IMG/VR virus record: IMGVR_UViG_3300006924_000268
Coordinates: 1-20,822 of that record
Direction: 5' to 3' (one strand)
DNA from: a virus
DNA: 20,822 nt
The notes under the pieces are model-generated. The model was not told the origin of the DNA, did not search any database, and saw only the letters and a program-made list of their open reading frames with translations. Positions 12,666-19,311 of this stretch are shown piece after piece. A program made the position numbers and the translations under genes. The stretch's first letter is position 1; every line of letters starts with the position of its first letter.

Positions 12666-12705
12666 GAAAGGATTGCAAGTAGTGGTGTAAAAGGCAACCA
12701 CACTT
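12666..12705 (+). other. Orphan phage ribosome-binding site with a two-codon ORF in a hairpin
   Basis: GAAAGGATT at 12666-12674 is the same ribosome-binding phrase used by six real genes here, at the usual distance from GTG GTG TAA (12682-12690). The GTG codons sit in the arm AAGTAGTGGT (12677-12686), which pairs with ACCACACTT (12697-12705) apart from one bulged A. No longer gene follows. It may be a relic of a deleted gene or a regulatory mini-ORF. Confidence 0.45.
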
Positions 12706-12733
12706 AACAACTAGTTCTAATATAGCAGGTTTT

Positions 12734-12774
12734 TAGTGGAGGGGGGAATGGGTGGAGACCAACCCCCTCCACTA
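12734..12774. terminator. Long GC-rich hairpin between convergent units
   Basis: TAGTGGAGGGGG (12734-12745) and CCCCCTCCACTA (12763-12774) are exact complements around a 17-base loop. It lies between the ends of the two convergent transcription units, where a two-way terminator is expected. Neither strand has a T-tract directly after the stem, so termination may depend on other factors. Confidence 0.5.
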
Positions 12775-12784
12775 AGCACTGAAG

Positions 12785-12805
12785 ACAGGCTAGAGGGTAG
12801 CCTGT
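12785..12805. terminator. Perfect 8-bp hairpin between convergent units
   Basis: ACAGGCTA (12785-12792) pairs exactly with TAGCCTGT (12798-12805) around GAGGG. It is 20 bases before the end of the minus-strand unit (stop at 12825-12827). It lacks a T-tract on either strand. Together with the hairpin at 12734-12774 it probably separates the two units. Confidence 0.5.
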
Positions 12806-12824
12806 AAACATAATAAACTATGTG

Positions 12825-12923
12825 TTACTTTTTTGCTTTAGCTTTCTTGGGTTTAGGTGCATCATACACAGCAGGTACACCTACTGCACTTGCTTTCTTG
12901 CCGTTCTTTTCGATACTAGCCAT
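12825..12923 (-). CDS. 32-aa Lys/Ala-rich peptide
   Basis: ATG at 12923 overlaps the stop of the holin-like gene (TAATG) and has AAGGAG upstream on the minus strand. The product starts MASIEKNGKKASAVG and ends PKPKKAKAKK: short, very basic and rich in Ala and Pro. No membrane helix. Lys/Ala/Pro-rich tails of this kind are typical of nucleic-acid-binding or disordered proteins. It is the last gene of the minus-strand unit. The function is unknown, but the start signals are good. Confidence 0.65.
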   Translation of the reverse strand: MASIEKNGKKASAVGVPAVYDAPKPKKAKAKK

Positions 12924-13183
12924 TACTTCTTCTCCTTTTTCATAAATCGACCTGTCTTTGGGTCGCGCTTTAATGTTACTAGACTAGCAGAATCATCTCC
13001 CACTAGCTTCTGAGCTACACCTGACTTAACAACACTAGCAAAAGCACTGACTACTACTGTAGCTATCAGAGCCATAGCATCCATGTCTATATCAGCGATG
13101 CTCATACCTGCCGTCACCCCCACCGCAGCTTGCACTGCGGTTGACGCGGCACGTTCCAAAATATCCCTATATTCTTCGTTCAT
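12923..13183 (-). CDS. Holin-like protein, r1t type (86 aa)
   Basis: ATG at 13183 overlaps the endolysin stop (TAATG), with GGAG upstream. The protein runs ILERAASTAVQAAVGVTAG (about 8-26), then DMDAMALIATVVVSAFASVV (34-53), a KSGVAQKLVGDDSASL stretch and a basic tail KRDPKTGRFMKKEKK. The ILERA.sT.vQ start, Asp before the second hydrophobic helix and G-D-x-x-S-A-S end match the r1t holin family (two hydrophobic helices, charged C-terminus). Holins form membrane lesions that time lysis; the place directly after an endolysin fits. Confidence 0.8.
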   Translation of the reverse strand: MNEEYRDILERAASTAVQAAVGVTAGMSIADIDMDAMALIATVVVSAFASVVKSGVAQKLVGDDSASLVTLKRDPKTGRFMKKEKK

Positions 13184-13821
13184 TAGTTCTCCATATCATC
13201 TACTAGCCCCATTGCAGAATCAAACGCATCCTTTAACGCGCTTTGAGCAGCATCTATCTGATCCATAGATGTCTGTACTTGATCCATTAAGGCTAATTGC
13301 TGTTTATTAACATCGCCTGTAGGCGGTTCCCCTAGAAACTTAAAGGCATCGTTCAGCCCTTTAGACCTAGAGAAGTACGGGTTATCTGCTACCGTACAGC
13401 CCCAATGTAAATGGGGTCCAGTTGATTGCCCTGTAGAGCCAATCTCTCCTATTTGTTGTCCGACACTGACGGATTCAGAGCGGCGGACACTCGGCGCGGC
13501 ATTGAAATGAGCGTATAAAGTGTACCCAATAAGACCACCAGTGCTGTCATTGTGACGCAGGAAAACAGAGTTACCAAAGATAGCCGCCACATTTTTCCTC
13601 CACGCGACTGTTTCTTCAGTCGTGAATACATCATTAACTACTCCATCCATAGGTGCGTACACAGGTGTTCCGATAGGAGCAGCCACATCATTGCCCGAAT
13701 GCCCCTTACCTGAACTTAGTTCAGGTCTTAAAACACCGTAGAAACTTGATACAGTTCCGCTTACAGGAAAGCCAGAGTACGTTAATCCATCTAAAGTTCC
13801 TGCGAAATTTAGTCTTGCCAT
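13183..13821 (-). CDS. M23-family peptidase endolysin (212 aa)
   Basis: ATG at 13821, with GGAG about 8-10 bases upstream on the minus strand. The M23 (lysostaphin/LytM) zinc peptidase motifs are complete: HSGNDVAAP (His41, Asp45), LYAHF (His105) and GPHLHWG (His137, His139). It would cut peptide cross-links of peptidoglycan. There is no signal peptide, so release would depend on the holin-like protein that follows. Residues 172-212 form a helical, Gln/Asp-rich tail that may bind the wall or oligomerise. It has TAATG coupling to the holin gene. It could instead be virion-associated, but the position favours lysis. Confidence 0.85.
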   Translation of the reverse strand: MARLNFAGTLDGLTYSGFPVSGTVSSFYGVLRPELSSGKGHSGNDVAAPIGTPVYAPMDGVVNDVFTTEETVAWRKNVAAIFGNSVFLRHNDSTGGLIGYTLYAHFNAAPSVRRSESVSVGQQIGEIGSTGQSTGPHLHWGCTVADNPYFSRSKGLNDAFKFLGEPPTGDVNKQQLALMDQVQTSMDQIDAAQSALKDAFDSAMGLVDDMEN

Positions 13822-13880
13822 CTTCTATCTCCAATCCCCATTCTATAATTATTAATAGCAGTAATACAACCAGTAGCCAT
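13809..13880 (-). CDS. Possible 23-aa ORF bridging the thermonuclease-endolysin gap
   Basis: A short frame starts at the ATG at 13880 and overlaps the endolysin start by 13 bases. It encodes MATGCITAINNY and ends GDRRWQD. AGGAG lies about 14 bases upstream, which is far. It fills the only sizeable gap (13822-13894) in an otherwise gapless minus-strand unit, which is the main argument for it. It may equally be chance. Confidence 0.2.
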   Translation of the reverse strand: MATGCITAINNYRMGIGDRRWQD

Positions 13881-13894
13881 TCGATACACGACTC

Positions 13895-14251
13895 CTAGCT
13901 CTTTAATGTTTTAGTCCCACCATAGTATTCCACAGCATGACCATTCTCTATTAACGCGTCGTTGAGATTCACTCCGTCGCAAATCAATTCTCCCAAAATT
14001 CTCCCGTACTTTCCCCTCCCATGACTCACCAGTATTATTTCCTCAGCCTCAGATACCATGTGCTTGGTGAATTCCTTCGCCAGTAATCCCTTTGCCTTCA
14101 CCTCTAGATCCCTAGTCCTGCTCTCCCATGTGTCGAGTCCCATTAGTCTTATTCTTTGGCCTGATAACCACACATCGAACCCTAAATCTATATGCACATC
14201 CACTGTGTCGCCATCAACGACCCTGTCTAGAGTTACCTTATACTCATACAT
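13895..14251 (-). CDS. Thermonuclease (staphylococcal nuclease fold, 118 aa)
   Basis: ATG at 14251 overlaps the previous stop as TGATG; a TTG three bases earlier is less likely. VVDGDTVDVHIDLGF (11-25) is the SNase N-terminal signature with its calcium-binding Asp residues. RIRLMGLDTWE supplies Arg35 and Glu43, and GKYGRILGE supplies Arg84: the Arg/Glu/Arg catalytic set of the family. HAVEYYGG near the end is also typical. It would cut DNA and RNA in a calcium-dependent way. No signal peptide. In the lysis block it may degrade host nucleic acid late in infection or at release. Confidence 0.85.
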   Translation of the reverse strand: MYEYKVTLDRVVDGDTVDVHIDLGFDVWLSGQRIRLMGLDTWESRTRDLEVKAKGLLAKEFTKHMVSEAEEIILVSHGRGKYGRILGELICDGVNLNDALIENGHAVEYYGGTKTLKS

Positions 14252-14523
14252 CAATCATCCCTCCTGCGTATATCAATCTCATTGCTAAACGCTTCAAATA
14301 ATTTACCCAACCCCATCGATACAGGTAGGCTGAGAACCGCGAGCGCCGTCAAAAGCCCCTCAATATTTTGTAAAGTTTCTACGTTACCTGTAGCTGACCA
14401 GATAATCCTAGCTCCTAGAGCCAACCAAACCATGACTACGGGGACAAAGATGATCCCCACCAATAGCTGAACGCCTGTAATGGTAGTGCCACTACTGGTT
14501 TTTTTAGGCTCGTCATCTGTCAT
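14251..14523 (-). CDS. Two-helix membrane protein (90 aa), possible second holin
   Basis: ATG at 14523 is chosen because GGAG lies 6 bases upstream; the frame stays open to 14565, but that start has no ribosome-binding site. A polar N-terminus (MTDDEPKKTSSGTT) is followed by hydrophobic helices at about 17-42 (VQLLVGIIFVPVVMVWLALG) and 56-76 (GLLTALAVLSLPVSMGLG), and a charged tail ending IDIRRRDD. Size, two helices and charged ends fit a holin or antiholin partner of the r1t-type protein. It overlaps the transglycosylase gene by 11 bases and couples to the thermonuclease by TGATG. Confidence 0.7.
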   Translation of the reverse strand: MTDDEPKKTSSGTTITGVQLLVGIIFVPVVMVWLALGARIIWSATGNVETLQNIEGLLTALAVLSLPVSMGLGKLFEAFSNEIDIRRRDD

Positions 14524-15085
14524 GGCAGCTCCAAGCGTCCCACCCTTGTATTTCCCAGATCTCATACGCGGCCTGTGCGTTGTCTACGGGTCTAAACAGG
14601 TGGTACTTTTTAGCCAGCTCAGGCCAGTACCCTGTGTTTATTTGAAACAACCCAACGGAAATACCTGTCCCAATCCCTATGTCACCTATGGCATCTATCC
14701 TGCCTGAGCTTTCACACATCATTAGATCATACAGCTTCACAGCATAAAAGTCGTCGTAAAACCAACGGTCTATTTCTTCTACGTAGTACATATGTGCTGT
14801 TACATACGAACGCCAACTTGTTTGTGCTAATACGTTAAGCAATTCCCATCGAGACAGAAAAATTAAATCATTCGCAGCAGTATCGGTAGAAAGAGTAATG
14901 TCTTTAGTCATCCTCGCACCTATACCCTCGCTGAGCGGCGTTACAGGGGCCATTACGAAGGGTGTGTGTACTTGCACAATAGACGGAGGGGGTACTGCAT
15001 ACGATACATGCACCACATTAGGCAAGGTAGCTGGTAAGAGCATGAGCATACTCAAGGCAAGACCAGCGGCTATTACACGCTTCAT
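14513..15085 (-). CDS. Secreted lytic transglycosylase-like protein (190 aa)
   Basis: ATG at 15085, only 2 bases after the previous stop; no strong ribosome-binding site, so coupling is likely. Residues 1-30 form a signal peptide (basic KR, then a hydrophobic core and a VSYA end). The C-terminal domain has CESSGRIDAIGD (Glu125 as the probable catalytic acid), SVGLFQIN (143-150), then PVDN and GWDAWSC (181-187), the goose-lysozyme/SLT-like order of motifs. It would cleave the peptidoglycan glycan strand. With the M23 enzyme this gives two lytic activities, one exported by the host Sec route. A virion-associated role is the alternative. Confidence 0.75.
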   Translation of the reverse strand: MKRVIAAGLALSMLMLLPATLPNVVHVSYAVPPPSIVQVHTPFVMAPVTPLSEGIGARMTKDITLSTDTAANDLIFLSRWELLNVLAQTSWRSYVTAHMYYVEEIDRWFYDDFYAVKLYDLMMCESSGRIDAIGDIGIGTGISVGLFQINTGYWPELAKKYHLFRPVDNAQAAYEIWEIQGWDAWSCHDR

Positions 15086-15087
15086 TG

Positions 15088-16080
15088 TTACTTAACGGAA
15101 ACGGGTGCTTCCGTATTTCCTGTGGCATTAAGCACTTGAATCTTGGTTGTGTTCGCGATTATGAAGCTCGGAGCGTCGATTCCTGTGCCGTCACCTATCT
15201 TACTAGAGCTAATCGTCAGAGTTCCCGCCTTAATATGGTCTAGGTCTATGCCACTTCCATACGCAGACACGTTAGATATGGTTAATGTACGGCACTGAGA
15301 TGCAGCCGTAGCAGTGTGTATGAGTATCTTATCGAAGGAACCACTGGTGACCGCAGGTACTTTAACCGCCCCACGGGTGCTGGTGACTGTAATATCAAGC
15401 ACCGCTGCGTTAAGTGTAGGCCCTACGGAGATACCGTCTGCCACATTATTAAGAATATTTAGCGTAAATATCTCTGAGTTGGCTAGGCTAAACGTCTTAG
15501 CTTCTACACCTGTAATAATTATTTCATCACACTCTAAAAAGAATGCGTTTGAACCTGATGTGTCACCTAGTATTTGAATAGCAGCCGTACTCCCTAAGTT
15601 TGCCTTACCAATCTCTAGGTCCGTAATGCTAATGTCCGCAGCTCTAGCTCCACTCATGTTGATCTGTAATGTATTTACCTGTAGCTCACGCTCTACAGAT
15701 GACGTATTGTCTTCAAACGTCCACTCTTCCCCGACCTTAAGGGTCTGGTCAGAAGCTACCGCAGCTACATGATATTGCGCTGGCTCGGGGAAATGAGGTG
15801 CTGCTCTGGTAAACACGACTGACGTACCAATAGCAAAACCTGTAACTAACAGACCCACCCCAATTCCCCAAGTACCAACTTTCCACACGCCCCCCGTAAT
15901 GTGTAGACCTTTAAGTGAAGCAACCCGCAGGTTGGGTGGCTGCCAACCGTTTAATGACGGTAGGCGTACATTAATTTCAGGCGTTTTCCATTTAGGTGCA
16001 CCGATTCTAATCGGTGGTAAGTGGACATCTTTAATCTGAAAAATCCTCTTAAAGAAAGAGGGCTTTTTATTCTCATCCAT
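15088..16080 (-). CDS. Membrane-anchored putative beta-solenoid protein (330 aa)
   Basis: ATG at 16080 overlaps the previous stop (TGATG). A basic N-terminus (MDENKKPSFFKRIFQIKD) is followed by a Pro-rich stretch of short repeats (residues 18-62, such as LPPIRIGAPKW and LPSLNGWQPPNLRV), one membrane helix at about 68-91 and a C-terminal domain from 105 to 330. The latter is built from recurring strand units of about 20-25 residues (LQVNTLQINMSG, TFSLANSEIFTLNILNN, LNAAVLDITVTS, GTLTISSSKIGDG) that suggest a beta-solenoid. The positive-inside rule places the solenoid outside the membrane. I do not recognise the family. Confidence 0.7.
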   Translation of the reverse strand: MDENKKPSFFKRIFQIKDVHLPPIRIGAPKWKTPEINVRLPSLNGWQPPNLRVASLKGLHITGGVWKVGTWGIGVGLLVTGFAIGTSVVFTRAAPHFPEPAQYHVAAVASDQTLKVGEEWTFEDNTSSVERELQVNTLQINMSGARAADISITDLEIGKANLGSTAAIQILGDTSGSNAFFLECDEIIITGVEAKTFSLANSEIFTLNILNNVADGISVGPTLNAAVLDITVTSTRGAVKVPAVTSGSFDKILIHTATAASQCRTLTISNVSAYGSGIDLDHIKAGTLTISSSKIGDGTGIDAPSFIIANTTKIQVLNATGNTEAPVSVK

Positions 16081-16397
16081 CAGTCATCTTCCAAATCATC
16101 TACGCGATCTTCAAGATCCTCGATAGCTTCCTCTAGTTCAGATGAATCAAATGCTTTCCCCACTGTGTACATACGCGCCATCTCCTGAGTCATGGCGATC
16201 TTGTCTTTCAGTGCTTCAATGTCGTTTTGCAACACCGCAATGTCAACGGTGGTTTGTTCTTCCTGAATAACTCCAACGGTAGAGGACAGATTTCCAACAG
16301 TCGAATCCAACTGAGCCACGTACCAGATGATCCCGAATGCTTGAGCGATGATGGCAACTACAATGCCTATCGACATTTTGATGTTGCTGAAATCCAT
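16080..16397 (-). CDS. Small protein with N-terminal membrane helix and coiled coil (105 aa)
   Basis: ATG at 16397 overlaps the fibre gene stop (TAATG). Residues 8-28 (MSIGIVVAIIAQAFGIIWYV) form a membrane helix. The rest, from about 30 to 105, is a hydrophilic helical region with heptad-like spacing and ends very acidic (LEEAIEDLEDRVDDLEDD). This design (membrane anchor plus rod) is found in phage lysis-accessory proteins such as spanin-like or holin-partner proteins, but no specific family is recognised. It lies at the junction between fibre genes and the lysis block. Confidence 0.7.
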   Translation of the reverse strand: MDFSNIKMSIGIVVAIIAQAFGIIWYVAQLDSTVGNLSSTVGVIQEEQTTVDIAVLQNDIEALKDKIAMTQEMARMYTVGKAFDSSELEEAIEDLEDRVDDLEDD

Positions 16398-17227
16398 TAC
16401 GCATTCCTTGTGATTTTCATGTAGCTACCTACCAGTAGTGATGTGTTACTACCATTCGCAGTGTTCTGCGCCCATTGGAAATTCAAATTCCCTGCTGTTG
16501 AACTGTTGTGAATTGTGGCAAATATAGGTACGACCACTTTGTTATCAGCACCCGTACCCTGACCTGCCAAAGCCATTGTTTGAGTCTGGTCGTGCATGGA
16601 GTTGTAGGTTGTAATCGCTCCACCACCAGACGGAGCAGCCGCGTTAATTGCTGACGATCCTGTCTGCCCCCATTCAATCGTGCAGCCTGATACCGATCCG
16701 ATGTCCCACTTAAACTTTACGTCTGGTGTTGTACCTGATAGGTAGATCAACACAAACTCAGCGACGTATGTAGCGTTTGCTACTAATGCAGTGGTGAAGT
16801 CCGCCAATGTGGTTAACGTAGCGGTGTTGTTAATCGTTTGCTCGGCACTAAGTAATGCAAGATTAGTACTTGCACCGTCAGCTACTTCAACAATCTGTGT
16901 GCCATTCCCATATGCAAGAACATTTTTTGTAGAGTTATACTGTATATATCCTGCGTCTGTGGCAGATGGAGATGAACTACCAGTTATTACTAATTGTGTA
17001 GGAGTTACCGTACCGTTAGAACTAACAACAAGACTGTCAGTACCAGCCGAATTTTCTACAATCATCTTCCTTGCGCCACCTGCATCAGCTAAACGCATAG
17101 TTATGTCAGCTCCTGAAGTAGCTACGATAGTTGGAGCAAAGGTACGAGTTCCTTCCAACGCTTCCTTATATTGATTAAGGTCAGCAGCTAACGCTGTATC
17201 GCCCGCTGTAACATTAGATAAAGCCAT
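16397..17227 (-). CDS. Fibre/receptor-binding tip-like protein (276 aa)
   Basis: ATG at 17227 overlaps the previous stop (TAATG). The N-terminus LSNVTAGDTALAADLNQYKE is a common start of phage fibre proteins. The middle is beta-rich with repeats of short strands (GYIQYNSTKNVLAYGNG), as in shafts of trimeric fibres. The C-terminal 130 residues end FQWAQNTANGSNTSLLVGSY followed by MKITRNA, a frequent end of jelly-roll tip domains in phage fibres. Probably a host-binding or virion decoration protein. Start and reading frame are unambiguous. Confidence 0.7.
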   Translation of the reverse strand: MALSNVTAGDTALAADLNQYKEALEGTRTFAPTIVATSGADITMRLADAGGARKMIVENSAGTDSLVVSSNGTVTPTQLVITGSSSPSATDAGYIQYNSTKNVLAYGNGTQIVEVADGASTNLALLSAEQTINNTATLTTLADFTTALVANATYVAEFVLIYLSGTTPDVKFKWDIGSVSGCTIEWGQTGSSAINAAAPSGGGAITTYNSMHDQTQTMALAGQGTGADNKVVVPIFATIHNSSTAGNLNFQWAQNTANGSNTSLLVGSYMKITRNA

Positions 17228-19311
17228 TAGCTATATATCCTTCCCGTGTTCCACGCACTTGTATCATAGATCAAAACCTCACCGATGTCAGTTAGCTGGT
17301 TGATTTCAGCGAATGACACGGTGTACACTTGCGTGTCTCGTCCATCTTGCGGAATGACTCCAGAGGATCTTAAACTCAACATCTTAACTGAATACGTGCG
17401 ATTAAAAATATCGGTTAAAGTAATCAGCCTGTTCGCTGAGTTAAACAAAAACTCTTCCGACACTTTTGCACCGTAACGAGATTTACCCCCGCCTTTAAGG
17501 GATAAGTCATCTGCAACCACAAAATCCATCTCAAACATCCTCCGCCGATCAGGTGCAATAGTAGTGTCTAATACAGCCGATTCAACAGATGCTACGTTTG
17601 TCCCACCTACAGGACGAGTCATTTTTAAAATGTATCTAATTTTATTAAATCTAATTTCATTAGTAATATTAAACGTCGTATCGTTATCTGTAGATGTGCC
17701 TATAACTGTGCCCGTAATATCACCACGTTGAACATTTTGTTGAAATGTATCTTGATAATCATCTGAATCTATTACATAACTTATAGTTGTAGGCGATGAT
17801 TCATTAGACCCTCGTGATAATAATCTCGCTCCGTTAAGTAGCTTTGGCGATGATGCTTGCCCTACATCCATCCACGATCCTACTATGTATTGATTATCAC
17901 TTGACTGAGCAAACTTATAATCAGGGTCAGTATCAGGTAGCATTCCCGTTTTAGGCAACACAATACCTCGAAGTGTTCCTGATGTGGGCGGGTTACTACC
18001 TGTTGCATCTGTGCCGTACAAAATCCATGAATTTGTAGACCCCAGAATGCTGCTTCCAGCTACATAAATCCCTTTAATTGCAGGAGTTTCAGTAAAAGTT
18101 AAGGTGTGCCAATTAGTTGTATTTGGTTGCCCTTTCATAATGTATGACACGCCTTGATTATTTACTAATGAAAAATATATCCAATCAGAATCGCCAGTAA
18201 TTCCCGTAATGCGTCCATCTAACTCTTCAGTTCCAACCTGTGCTGCGCTAGGGGGCCACACAATAGTCAAAGAGTTATTTATTGCATCAATTTGTAGCAG
18301 CCTACGTCCATATTGTACGTAACATTTCCCATCAATCCACACATACGGACGAGATCCATTACCTGCATTGACATCCCACACTTCATTATCACTGCGGCTT
18401 TCCCATACATTTAACGAATCGCTACCATCTGATCGCCAAATAGAATTTACTTTAAATACATATATATAATTACCAACAACCTCTAACCCTGTCACCCAAT
18501 CGTTAGTAGTTGTTCCCATAGCTATAGCATTAGACCACGCGCCACCAGTATTAGTTCCGTCAACATTTGTACGAAGCCTACCGTTTCCATCACACGACCA
18601 CAGCACAGCGGCACTAGAAGTTTCTCCACGTATAACAAAAAACAATACTGCTGAATTTGCTAATGTCGATTGGGTCCATGTAACTCCTGCATTAGTAGAG
18701 TAATAATAATTAACGGGAGCTTTGTTGCTTGTCTGAGCTACTGTTACAAACAATGTGTCATTAAAATCAATTATATCGCTGAAGTAATAACCATCCGCCA
18801 AAGCCATGTTAGTTTGCTCAATCCATAAATTAGATGCACTGTGGTAATACATTTTTCTACCACCAATAGCCCATAACCGACCAGACGATGGCGAATACAT
18901 AAATTTAACTACAGGAGTTTTTGCATCTCCTTGAGTAAAAAAGTCACTTGACCCTATTTGATAGTTTTGAAAATGGTATGGCCCTGCATACAAACGTCCT
19001 GCGTAGCTCGCATCCACACCCCTTGTAAACGAATATTTAGTAAGCGATCCTGCTTCTTCATACTCCACTGAGTTAAATCCGCAACCACCTTGCCATTCTT
19101 CATACGCTACTGGAATTTCTACTTCAATAGGCACAGAAGCGTAATCATATGAAGCAGTATTAAATTGCGGCGTAATTTGATCAGCTAAAGATGCTCGATA
19201 CCCCATTATTCCTTCATGCTCGTGAAGCATAAAGCCAACTTTTTGGTTGTCTACTTCTAGGTAAACATCATATGGCGTATCTACGCGAGAGCCAGTACTA
19301 ATAAGAGACAT
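17227..19311 (-). CDS. Large tail/adhesin-like protein with putative beta-propeller (694 aa)
   Basis: ATG at 19311 overlaps the previous stop (TAATG). Residues 1-120 form a beta-rich N-terminal domain. From about 130 to 450 the sequence is a series of four-strand-like units rich in Trp and Tyr (RLWAIGGRKMYYHS, DTLFVTVAQTS, YIYVFKVNSIWRS) with one clear Asp-box (Ser205-x-Asn207-x-Gly209-x-x-Trp212), as in sialidase-type propellers. The last 200 residues are again beta-rich (RYGAKVSEEFLF, RTYSVKMLSLRS) and resemble the virion-attachment end of minor tail proteins. Likely a minor tail protein that contacts host glycans. The sequence is more AT-rich than its neighbours. Confidence 0.7.
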   Translation of the reverse strand: MSLISTGSRVDTPYDVYLEVDNQKVGFMLHEHEGIMGYRASLADQITPQFNTASYDYASVPIEVEIPVAYEEWQGGCGFNSVEYEEAGSLTKYSFTRGVDASYAGRLYAGPYHFQNYQIGSSDFFTQGDAKTPVVKFMYSPSSGRLWAIGGRKMYYHSASNLWIEQTNMALADGYYFSDIIDFNDTLFVTVAQTSNKAPVNYYYSTNAGVTWTQSTLANSAVLFFVIRGETSSAAVLWSCDGNGRLRTNVDGTNTGGAWSNAIAMGTTTNDWVTGLEVVGNYIYVFKVNSIWRSDGSDSLNVWESRSDNEVWDVNAGNGSRPYVWIDGKCYVQYGRRLLQIDAINNSLTIVWPPSAAQVGTEELDGRITGITGDSDWIYFSLVNNQGVSYIMKGQPNTTNWHTLTFTETPAIKGIYVAGSSILGSTNSWILYGTDATGSNPPTSGTLRGIVLPKTGMLPDTDPDYKFAQSSDNQYIVGSWMDVGQASSPKLLNGARLLSRGSNESSPTTISYVIDSDDYQDTFQQNVQRGDITGTVIGTSTDNDTTFNITNEIRFNKIRYILKMTRPVGGTNVASVESAVLDTTIAPDRRRMFEMDFVVADDLSLKGGGKSRYGAKVSEEFLFNSANRLITLTDIFNRTYSVKMLSLRSSGVIPQDGRDTQVYTVSFAEINQLTDIGEVLIYDTSAWNTGRIYS

